Shown here piece by piece: positions 57,082 to 64,000 of a stretch of DNA of 64,000 nt (positions within the stretch are counted from its first letter, which is position 1; each line of letters opens with the position of its first letter). The notes beneath the pieces are model-generated. The model saw nothing but the letters and a program-made list of their open reading frames with translations. It was not told the DNA's origin and made no database searches. Origin of the DNA: Brevibacillus brevis NBRC 100599 (GTDB taxonomy: Bacteria > Bacillota > Bacilli > Brevibacillales > Brevibacillaceae); assembly GCF_000010165.1 (NCBI RefSeq), contig NC_012491.1:5890001-5954000 (forward strand), written 5' to 3'. Position numbers and translations under genes: made by a program.

Positions 57082-58758
57082 ATGTCGAGAAAATGGTTGA
57101 GGAGACGACCGAATATCTTATTCATCATTGTGGATCAGGAACGATTTCCCCCTGTTTATGAAGAGCCTGCGATACGTGAATGGAGGGAGGATACACTCCA
57201 CGCCCATGCTTTTTTGCGAGAGCATGGGTTGGAATTCAAGCGTCATTACGTTGGCTCCACTGCCTGTTGCCCTAGCAGAGCTACCTTATTCACTGGTCAG
57301 TATCCCTCTTTGCACGGCGTCACCCAAACCAGCGGCGCTGCTAAACGCTCTGCCGACAGCGACATGTTCTGGCTCGATTGCAATACTGTCCCGACGATGG
57401 GAAATTATTTTCGCCAAGCGGGCTATCGTTGTTTCTATAAAGGCAAGTGGCATTTTTCCGATGCCGACATTTGGGTACCGGGTACCCATGTTCCTACCCC
57501 TAGCTATACCCTTGGAACAGGGGTCCCTGATCCCGATAAGGAACGCTTATACTTGCTTGCCGATCGGCTGGACGGCTATGGCTTCTCCAGTTGGATTGGT
57601 CCCGAACCGCACGGAATAGCGCCGCATAACTCCGGTTCGTCCGCAGCCATCGGAGTAAATGGTCGTGATGTGGTGTACAGCAGTGAAGTTATCGAGCTGC
57701 TCCATGCCCTAGATCAGGAGAAAGGCTCCGCGGAAAGCTACCACCCTTGGCTGATCGTGGCGTCTTTCGTCAATCCACATGATATCGCCATCTATGGGGA
57801 TATCTCTGCGAGCTCACCGTTTTTTCGCTTCCATGTGGATAAGTCCGTTCCCACAGTTGCCCCGCCCCCTACTCAGTACGAATCACTTGCGACAAAGCCG
57901 CGCTGCCAAACCAGTTATCAAGAGGTATATCCACAAGCGTTCCAACCCATTTCGGACCAAGCCCATTATCGACGACTGTACTATCAACTCCAAAAAAACG
58001 CCGATCGGGAAGTGATGCGTGTCCTTGAAGCACTCGTCGCCAGCTCGTTTTATCCCGAGACACTGGTCGTATTCACATCCGATCACGGTGAATTGTTGGG
58101 TGCTCACGGCAAGCTGTATCAAAAATGGTACTGTGCCTATGAAGAGGCGATTCACATTCCCCTCATTATCCACAACCCGCTCCTTTTTCCACTCGCGACC
58201 TCCACAGAGCTGTTAACCAGTCATGTGGATATTCTTCCGACACTACTCGGGATGGCTGGAGCAGACACAGACAGGCTTCGTGACGAGCTGACCTATACAC
58301 ATAGCGAGGTACGCCCTCTAGTTGGTCGTGATCTTACTCCCATCATCTTGACCCACGAAACGGACACTATCCCCAGCGTGCCGATCTACTTCATGACGGA
58401 CGACGATGTGACAAAAGGACAGCATCAGGTGAACGTACAACACCAACCCTATGACTCTGTCATTCCTCCGAATCGGATAGAAACCGTCATCGCCTGCATG
58501 AATTCTGCCGGGCACAGCGCTTTATGGAAATACTCCCGCTATTTTGCCGGGGATGTATACAACCCTACGATGACTGATTACGAATTGTACAATCTCACGA
58601 CCGATCCTTTGGAAACACGGAATATGGTTATTCCCCTCTACAAAAACACACACTCGGAGCGCGTCCGCCTGAAGATGGAGCTGCTTTTAGAAGAACAGCG
58701 AGCCCAAAAACGGCTGACCCCCTTTTCGCCGCCTTTCGCACAACTACTATCGACGTAA
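57082..58758 (+). CDS. Sulfatase without signal peptide
   Basis: 558 residues, alkaline-phosphatase-fold sulfatase. Active-site signature with formylglycine cysteine: STACCPSRATLFTG (C-x-P-S-R). Metal site: NILFIIVDQERF, and late TSDHGELLGAHG (Asp/His). There is no signal peptide, so it acts in the cytoplasm on an imported sulfate ester, or choline sulfate-like compound. The cysteine needs a maturase (FGE or anSME), not found in the window. The next gene upstream is a predicted sulfate exporter. ATG at 57082 follows GGGGGAT. Confidence 0.88.
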   Translation: MSRKWLRRRPNILFIIVDQERFPPVYEEPAIREWREDTLHAHAFLREHGLEFKRHYVGSTACCPSRATLFTGQYPSLHGVTQTSGAAKRSADSDMFWLDCNTVPTMGNYFRQAGYRCFYKGKWHFSDADIWVPGTHVPTPSYTLGTGVPDPDKERLYLLADRLDGYGFSSWIGPEPHGIAPHNSGSSAAIGVNGRDVVYSSEVIELLHALDQEKGSAESYHPWLIVASFVNPHDIAIYGDISASSPFFRFHVDKSVPTVAPPPTQYESLATKPRCQTSYQEVYPQAFQPISDQAHYRRLYYQLQKNADREVMRVLEALVASSFYPETLVVFTSDHGELLGAHGKLYQKWYCAYEEAIHIPLIIHNPLLFPLATSTELLTSHVDILPTLLGMAGADTDRLRDELTYTHSEVRPLVGRDLTPIILTHETDTIPSVPIYFMTDDDVTKGQHQVNVQHQPYDSVIPPNRIETVIACMNSAGHSALWKYSRYFAGDVYNPTMTDYELYNLTTDPLETRNMVIPLYKNTHSERVRLKMELLLEEQRAQKRLTPFSPPFAQLLST

Positions 58759-58776
58759 AATTTCCCAGAACAACAG

Positions 58777-58806
58777 AAAAACCCCTCAAATTCGAGGGGC
58801 TTTTCG
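58777..58806. terminator. Bidirectional terminator
   Basis: AAAACCCCTC / GAGGGGCTTTT stem with T runs on both strands, between the sulfatase gene and ptsH. Confidence 0.9.
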
Positions 58807-58824
58807 GCTTTCCTTTTCTCTTTC

Positions 58825-59082
58825 CTATTCCTGTTCGGTCAATGCTTTTTCCAATGCTGCCATCGCTTCTTGTTCATCGACACCATCGGTGATCAGAGTA
58901 ATTTCTTCGCCTTTTCCAATCGCTGCTGCCATAATGCCCATGATGCTCTTGCCATTTACATTTTTCTCATTTTTGATGATTTTAATTTCACTGGAAAAAG
59001 ACGTGGCCACCTTCACAAAGTTCGCAGCAGGACGTGCATGCAGGCCGTGCGCCAATTGAACCACTATTTTTTTCTCTACCAT
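58825..59082 (-). CDS. ptsH: Phosphocarrier protein HPr
   Basis: 85 residues. Active-site His15 in HGLHARPAANFVKVA; the regulatory Ser46 in NVNGKSIMGIMAA, the site of HPr kinase and thus of CcpA control. Carries phosphate from EI to the sugar-specific EIIA proteins, here including MtlF, and MtlR. It follows ptsI by 18 bp. Confidence 0.96.
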   Translation of the reverse strand: MVEKKIVVQLAHGLHARPAANFVKVATSFSSEIKIIKNEKNVNGKSIMGIMAAAIGKGEEITLITDGVDEQEAMAALEKALTEQE

Positions 59083-59100
59083 TCTGATTTACCTCCTTCC

Positions 59101-60822
59101 CTACACTCTCTCAAGCCATTCCTTCACGAACGCCTCTACTTGCACAGAAGTGCTCATCTGCAAAATCGTATCCATCTGTTTCGCTGCGTCCTCTGCACTC
59201 AAACGACTCAGCTGTTGGCGCGCAGGCAAAATGCTCCCTGCACTCATACTAAATTCATCCAGACCCATTCCCAACAGAATCGGGATCGCGATTGGATCGC
59301 CCGCCATCTCCCCGCACATACCGACCCACTTGTTCTGCGCGTGCCCTGCTTTAATCACGTTGTGCAGCAAGCGCAAAACGGCAGGGTGATAAGGCTGGTA
59401 GAGATAAGCGACCTTCTCGTTCATACGGTCGGCTGCCATTGTGTATTGAATTAAATCATTGGTTCCAATGCTGAAAAAGTCAACCTCGCGTGCAAATTGA
59501 TCGGCCATCAGTGCCGCAGCAGGGATCTCAATCATCATACCCACTTCGTACTGATCGGATACTACAATTCCGCGATTGACCAACGATTTTTTCTCTTCCT
59601 CCAAAATCGCTTTCGCCTGGCGGAACTCCTCTAGTGTCGCAATCATCGGAAACATGATTTTCAGATTGCCGTGTACACTTGCGCGCAATAGAGCACGCAG
59701 CTGCGTACGAAACAATTCTTGGTTGTCGAGACACAGCCGGATGGCGCGATGCCCAAGAAACGGGTTCATTTCTTCTGGCAAAGCCAAGTAAGAGAGATGC
59801 TTGTCCCCGCCAATGTCCAATGTACGAATAACCACCGGGCGGTCGCCCATATGCTCCAGCACGTGCTTGTACGCGAGGTACTGCTCCTCTTCCGTCGGGA
59901 AATCATTACGTCCCATGTACAGAAACTCCGTGCGGAACAGCCCGACACCTTCAGCTCCGTTGGCGATTGCCCCAGCAACATCTTCAGGACTTCCGATATT
60001 GGCGGCAAGCTCGACATGATGATTGTCCAATGTGACCGTTTTATCGTTCACAAGCTTCGCCAGTTCGGCTTTTTGCGCTTCGTAATCAGCCTGCTTGCGT
60101 CTGTAGTCAGCGATCTCTTCTTCACTCGGGTCGATAATCGCGATTCCTTCATGCCCGTCGAGAATGATGAGCGTTGCTTGCTGAACTTCACGAGTAATCC
60201 CTTGTGTTCCGACAACAGCAGGAATCTCGAGAGAACGTGCCATAATCGCCGAATGCGAGGTTCGACCGCCAATGTCTGTGACGAAGCCTTTGACATAGCG
60301 TCGGTCTAATTGAGCCGTATCAGAAGGCGTCAAATCATCTGCTACAATGATCACTTCTTCTGTCAGCTCACCAAGTCCTGCAAACGGTACACCGAGCAAG
60401 TAAGAAAGCACACGTTTGGTCACGTCACGAATATCTGCTGCCCTCTCCCGCATGTATTCGTTGTCCATTTGCTCAAAAAGTCCGATGAATCCTTGTGCGA
60501 CATCATTCAAGGCACTTTCGGCGTTTATCTTTTCACTCGTAATTTTATCTTTGACGGTATCGACCAGCTCCGGGTCTTCCAAGACGAGCAGGTGAGCTTT
60601 GAAAATGTCTGCATGATCCGTCCCCATCTCCTGCTCCACGCGCAGAACGATGCCCTCCAAATCATTTTTCGCACGAGCCAACGCCTCTTGAAAGCGCTGG
60701 ATTTCATTCGCCGGCTCTTCAATCGCTACGGTATTGATCTGTAAATCGGGCGTTGTCAGTAAAAACGCCTTGCCAATGGCTATACCTGCTGAAGCTTTTA
60801 CACCTGTGATCTTTTGGGACAT
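59101..60822 (-). CDS. ptsI: PTS enzyme I
   Basis: 573 residues, the usual length. Phosphohistidine motif GGRTSHSAIMARSLEIPAVVG, PEP-binding region GADGVGLFRTEFLYM-like AEGVGLFRTEFLYMGRN, TLDIGGDKHL and the C-terminal barrel FFSIGTNDLIQYTMAADR. It takes phosphate from PEP and passes it to HPr. ATG at 60822 has AGAGG upstream. It follows mtlD by 17 bp, so mannitol genes and general PTS genes share a transcript. Confidence 0.96.
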   Translation of the reverse strand: MSQKITGVKASAGIAIGKAFLLTTPDLQINTVAIEEPANEIQRFQEALARAKNDLEGIVLRVEQEMGTDHADIFKAHLLVLEDPELVDTVKDKITSEKINAESALNDVAQGFIGLFEQMDNEYMRERAADIRDVTKRVLSYLLGVPFAGLGELTEEVIIVADDLTPSDTAQLDRRYVKGFVTDIGGRTSHSAIMARSLEIPAVVGTQGITREVQQATLIILDGHEGIAIIDPSEEEIADYRRKQADYEAQKAELAKLVNDKTVTLDNHHVELAANIGSPEDVAGAIANGAEGVGLFRTEFLYMGRNDFPTEEEQYLAYKHVLEHMGDRPVVIRTLDIGGDKHLSYLALPEEMNPFLGHRAIRLCLDNQELFRTQLRALLRASVHGNLKIMFPMIATLEEFRQAKAILEEEKKSLVNRGIVVSDQYEVGMMIEIPAAALMADQFAREVDFFSIGTNDLIQYTMAADRMNEKVAYLYQPYHPAVLRLLHNVIKAGHAQNKWVGMCGEMAGDPIAIPILLGMGLDEFSMSAGSILPARQQLSRLSAEDAAKQMDTILQMSTSVQVEAFVKEWLERV

Positions 60823-60839
60823 CGTAACACCAGCCTCTC

Positions 60840-62000
60840 TCAATGGCTACCTGACCATTCCTTCAATCTGCGTGCCTGTTCGCGCACGATCTCCTCAAGC
60901 GGATGACCTGCCGGAATGCCGGTACAATTGTGTAATGTATTTTCCCATCCAAACTCTTTCAGGCTTGCTTGTATCCGCGCGGACTCCGCATCCTCGGGAT
61001 AGTCGAATGCCAGTGCCGCTGCAATCGCTAGTCCCAAATATGATGCATTCATCCCCTTTTCCATGCATTGCAGCGCAGGTCCGACCAAACGATCATGCTG
61101 CGACAGCTTGCGAATCGGCGAACGCGCCACCCTGACAATATCGTCAGAAAGTAGCGGGTTGGTGTATCTGCCGAGGATTTTTTCTACATACTGCCCATGA
61201 ACTTGCGGATCAAATCCGTACTTGGCAGCAAGCAGTGCACCTGTCTCCTGAAGAGCCCCACGTGTCGCCTGAACAATCCGGTCGTCTCGCATCGCTTCAT
61301 CAATCGTTTTCATCCCCAACTGATACCCCAGGTACGCGATGACTGCATGACCTGTGTTGACGGTAAACAGCTTTCTTTCAATGTACGGCGCCAGATCCTC
61401 TACATACGTAACGCCCTCAATAGCCGGGACTTCCCCAACTATCTGTGACGAATCTACTACCCATTCAAAAAACGGTTCCACCATAACCAGAAGCTTGTCA
61501 GCATGCTGCTGCAAAGGAACAATCCGGTCTACGGCTGCATTGGGGAATCCGATCCATTGTGCTGCCTGGGCTTGAACCGATTCCGTCAGATGCTCATACA
61601 CATGCTCCTTCAGCTTCTCGCTGCCGCCGATCATATTTTCGCATGCAATCACATTCAGTGGCCTTGCATGAACAGTAAGTCTTTGGGTAATACCAGCTGC
61701 GATGGCCCCTGCAATGTGCGGAAGAATGTTAGGACCAACTGCCGTTGTTACCAAATCGGCAGTGGCGATCGCTTCAGCTACCGCCGCTACATCCTGACCA
61801 TTTATCGCTCGAACTCCTTCCACGACCGACTCCGGTTTTCCTGTTGTTGCTAGTTGCACGCGATACATTTTTCGCTCATTCAGCTCATCGACCAAAGCCG
61901 CATTGACATCCACAAACGCAATTTCATAACCAGCCTTTTGCAACAGTTGTCCGATAAAGCCTCGCCCAATGTTCCCTGCTCCAAAATGTACAGCTAGCAT
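60840..62000 (-). CDS. mtlD: Mannitol-1-phosphate 5-dehydrogenase
   Basis: 386 residues. NAD-binding MLAVHFGAGNIGRGFIGQLL, and the family motifs VIACENMIGGSEKLKEHV and KLFTVNTGHAVIAYLGY with the catalytic Lys. Converts mannitol-1-phosphate to fructose-6-phosphate. Six bases after mtlF. Confidence 0.96.
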   Translation of the reverse strand: MLAVHFGAGNIGRGFIGQLLQKAGYEIAFVDVNAALVDELNERKMYRVQLATTGKPESVVEGVRAINGQDVAAVAEAIATADLVTTAVGPNILPHIAGAIAAGITQRLTVHARPLNVIACENMIGGSEKLKEHVYEHLTESVQAQAAQWIGFPNAAVDRIVPLQQHADKLLVMVEPFFEWVVDSSQIVGEVPAIEGVTYVEDLAPYIERKLFTVNTGHAVIAYLGYQLGMKTIDEAMRDDRIVQATRGALQETGALLAAKYGFDPQVHGQYVEKILGRYTNPLLSDDIVRVARSPIRKLSQHDRLVGPALQCMEKGMNASYLGLAIAAALAFDYPEDAESARIQASLKEFGWENTLHNCTGIPAGHPLEEIVREQARRLKEWSGSH

Positions 62001-62006
62001 AGGGGA

Positions 62007-62441
62007 TTACACCTCCTCGGAGAACATCGCGATGATTTCTTCCGCCGAAGCCGCGTTCACAATCCGCTTGACGTTTTCCTCCTCGGAGCAAAGAATTGCG
62101 ATGTTCGAGAGCACCTCCAAATGCTCATCTCCAACAGCAGCAATGCCCACCAGCAAATAAGCTGTATTGCCCTCTCCAAAATCTACGCCCTCGGGAACCT
62201 GAATGATGGAGATCCCAGTGGATTGAATCTCTGCCTTGGATTCGTTTGTTCCATGCGGGATGGCTACGCCGCTTCCGATGTATGTGGTCGCCAACTGCTC
62301 GCGCTCCTGCATTTTCTTTAGATACGCCTCCGTTACGTGGCCTGCACGCACAAGCAATTGTCCTGCCAGTCTGATTGCTTCTTCCTTATTGGCTACCTTT
62401 GCGTTCAACATGATTTTTTCTGCTGTCAGTATGTTTTTCAT
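62007..62441 (-). CDS. mtlF: Mannitol-specific PTS enzyme IIA
   Basis: 144 residues. Phospho-His in GSGVAIPHGTNESKAEI, typical EIIA-Mtl. ATG at 62441 overlaps the stop of mtlR (ATGA) and follows GGAGAG. Passes phosphate from HPr to the mannitol EIICB (MtlA, not in the window). Confidence 0.95.
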   Translation of the reverse strand: MKNILTAEKIMLNAKVANKEEAIRLAGQLLVRAGHVTEAYLKKMQEREQLATTYIGSGVAIPHGTNESKAEIQSTGISIIQVPEGVDFGEGNTAYLLVGIAAVGDEHLEVLSNIAILCSEEENVKRIVNAASAEEIIAMFSEEV

Positions 62442-64000
62442 TTCGTTCTCTCCAATCCTATCTTTTTGAGGCAAAACGCATACATTTTGCCCGCTATATA
62501 ATCAGCAATTTGCTGTGTTTCTCCTGTTTTCAAAACTGCTTGCATTTCTTCTTCAATCAAAAGGGAGCTGATCTCGCTGAGTACTTCCAGCCCTTCCTTC
62601 GGCACTTCTTTCGGCCCTAGAAGTAACAGAAGCATATCAATGGATATCACTTCTTCATCCATCGAGCGAAGAAGCACTGGCTCTCGTAATTGGTGAAACG
62701 TAAAAGACGCCTTGTTCACTGCTTCATTTCTTCCGTGAAAAAGGGCCAAGGATGTTCCCGGAATCCCTAAACCGCCGAGCTTTTCCCGCTCGATCAGCTG
62801 CTTGACTACCGGTTCGACCTCCTCAATCGTTCCGCGCTCTTTTTGCCTCTTGATGATTTGGCTCAAAAGCTGGGCGATGTCCTGATCACGGTTATCCCAT
62901 CGCATTCCCCACAGCCCATCGTAAAGCTCATTGGCATACGCAGTGTAGTATTGCATGGCCCTTAGTTGTTCGATGGACTGCTGTCCTGCGGGAACCGGCT
63001 GACTTTTCTCCTGATGGGATTGTTTTTGGCTCGTCGTGTGCAATTGATATTTAATTTTTTGGATATCGTCTGGCGGAAGCAGCGGGCTGACCACGACATA
63101 CTCCGCTGGATCAAGCGGCAATGGAAGGGTGGAAATGATCAAGTCATAATCCGTTGCCGGAACCTCTTCCAAGTCAAACATGGACAGATTTTTCAAGCTG
63201 ACGATCTCCGGTATTTCTTTTTTAATGCGCGTTGCCAAAATCTTGGAGGAGCCGATCCCACTGGAACAGACTACCAATGCCCGGTACCACTGCTGCTCAT
63301 GGCGCGTTCTCTCCAATGCCGCACCAAGATGCATCACTAGGTATCCGATCTCTTCATCTGGAACCCGTAGCTCTGGCAAAATCGTATGGACCGCTTCACT
63401 TGTTACGGCAAACAGCTCTGGATAGTTTTGCTTGATCTGTTCGAGAATCGGATTGCGAATCTCCATCTTCCGCTGTAATCGGTACAACGCTGGCTCCAAA
63501 TGCGTCAGCAGCCCATGGAATAGCGAGGCGTCATTACTAAGCGGAATGTCCAAACGTTCTTCGCAGGCTTGAATGAAGCGTTTCGTAATGACCATGAGCT
63601 CCGTATTTTCGGGCCATACCTGGTCATCCGGAGAATGCCGCAGCTTGGCTCCCCGCAAATGCATCGTAATATAGCCGATCTCATCCGCCGGGATTTCCAT
63701 TTGGAAAATTTGCTTCAGCCGTTCCATGATGTTGCTGGCAATTTCGTATTCAGGAGTTCCATTCAATTCACTAAGGGTATGCTCGTCAAAATGAATGCCT
63801 TCCCCTTTTTCAATCCGTTCCATGGCCAAAGCCAAATGTGTGACCAATCCGAGATAGGCGCTGTCCGCCAAAGGATAGGGAAGCTCCTCGTCCAGATGGC
63901 TCAATGCATTCTCGACCTTGATCAGCTTTTCCCGGTCAATCAAGCCAAGTAGCCGTTCCGCTATCGAGTCGATGTCTCGCAGTGCCTTGTTTTGAATATT
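62438..64000 (-). CDS. mtlR: Mannitol operon activator, truncated at the right edge
   Basis: The frame is open to the window end, so the N-terminal HTH part is missing. The visible 520 residues contain PRD modules (ALSHLDEELPYPLADSAYLGLVTHLALA..., with His residues), PTS EIIB-like domain with LVVCSSGIGSSKILATRI (Cys), and a C-terminal EIIA-like domain ending VLLRSMDEEVISIDMLLLLL. MtlR activates mtl genes, and is switched by phosphorylation from HPr and the EII proteins. The operon order mtlR-mtlF-mtlD-ptsI-ptsH follows. Confidence 0.93.
   Translation of the reverse strand, partial: NIQNKALRDIDSIAERLLGLIDREKLIKVENALSHLDEELPYPLADSAYLGLVTHLALAMERIEKGEGIHFDEHTLSELNGTPEYEIASNIMERLKQIFQMEIPADEIGYITMHLRGAKLRHSPDDQVWPENTELMVITKRFIQACEERLDIPLSNDASLFHGLLTHLEPALYRLQRKMEIRNPILEQIKQNYPELFAVTSEAVHTILPELRVPDEEIGYLVMHLGAALERTRHEQQWYRALVVCSSGIGSSKILATRIKKEIPEIVSLKNLSMFDLEEVPATDYDLIISTLPLPLDPAEYVVVSPLLPPDDIQKIKYQLHTTSQKQSHQEKSQPVPAGQQSIEQLRAMQYYTAYANELYDGLWGMRWDNRDQDIAQLLSQIIKRQKERGTIEEVEPVVKQLIEREKLGGLGIPGTSLALFHGRNEAVNKASFTFHQLREPVLLRSMDEEVISIDMLLLLLGPKEVPKEGLEVLSEISSLLIEEEMQAVLKTGETQQIADYIAGKMYAFCLKKIGLERTK

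Noticed and set aside
1..64000. CRISPR arrays, tRNA and rRNA genes
   Set aside because: No spaced short repeats and no cloverleaf or rRNA motifs were recognised on reading both strands; a tRNA scan would be needed for certainty.

Overview
The window looks like the chromosome of a low-to-mid G+C, spore-forming Firmicute of the Brevibacillus/Paenibacillus type. Supporting signs are Gram-positive Shine-Dalgarno sequences, TTG and GTG starts, cre and Fur boxes, Spo0E-like proteins, RocB, a Btr-type AraC regulator, an HPr with the Ser46 region, and a Firmicute-type eut cluster controlled by EutV/EutW. The genus is an inference. No rRNA, tRNA, CRISPR array or complete insertion sequence was seen.

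Layout. 0-5 kb: small secreted and membrane proteins, a MarR regulator, and a FAD dehydrogenase behind a guanine-class purine riboswitch whose architecture predicts an ON switch. 5-8 kb: a PLP protein and sugar-lactone oxidase pair, then a damaged double-HTH gene. 8-13 kb: accessory genes (ankyrin protein, membrane-anchored Mrr nuclease, cytoplasmic amidase, SigO/RsoA-like split sigma factor) and a 233-bp palindromic element. 13-18 kb: arginine catabolism (permease, DDAH-like hydrolase, IclR regulator, RocB). 18-21 kb: iron/siderophore genes, with an AraC regulator carrying a binding-protein domain next to a Fur-box-preceded lipoprotein. A second, 219-bp palindrome follows. 21-28 kb: cardiolipin synthase, aminopeptidase, a CcpA-controlled HAD phosphatase, and an ECF sigma/anti-sigma pair. 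28-34 kb: small exported proteins and lipoproteins ending in a nuclease-toxin-like gene with a putative immunity partner. The toxin gene is split by a 35-bp tandem duplication.

34-38.3 kb holds the most interesting system: two paralogous HTH-TPR regulators of RRNPP type, each followed by a Spo0E-like phosphatase gene. Copy A has, 2 bp after its stop, an unlisted 40-codon exported pro-peptide gene. Copy B lacks the peptide gene, and its C-terminus resembles the end of the peptide. This looks like a peptide quorum-sensing module aimed at Spo0A~P and sporulation timing.

38.6-51.4 kb is an ethanolamine-utilization microcompartment cluster, transcribed leftwards: eutL, eutK-like, eutE, eutM, pduL, an eut flavoprotein-like gene, eutN, eutS, eutP, eutW, eutV, eutA, eutB, eutC, then a malate dehydrogenase. 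Terminators before eutL and eutA carry matching motifs expected of EutV antitermination sites, and a cre box lies near the start of the eutL leader. 51.7-58.8 kb: an exported repeat protein, a two-component system, and a LysR/YeiH sulfate-exporter pair beside a cytoplasmic sulfatase. 58.8-64 kb: general PTS genes (ptsH, ptsI) downstream of mtlD, mtlF and mtlR (mtlR runs off the right edge).
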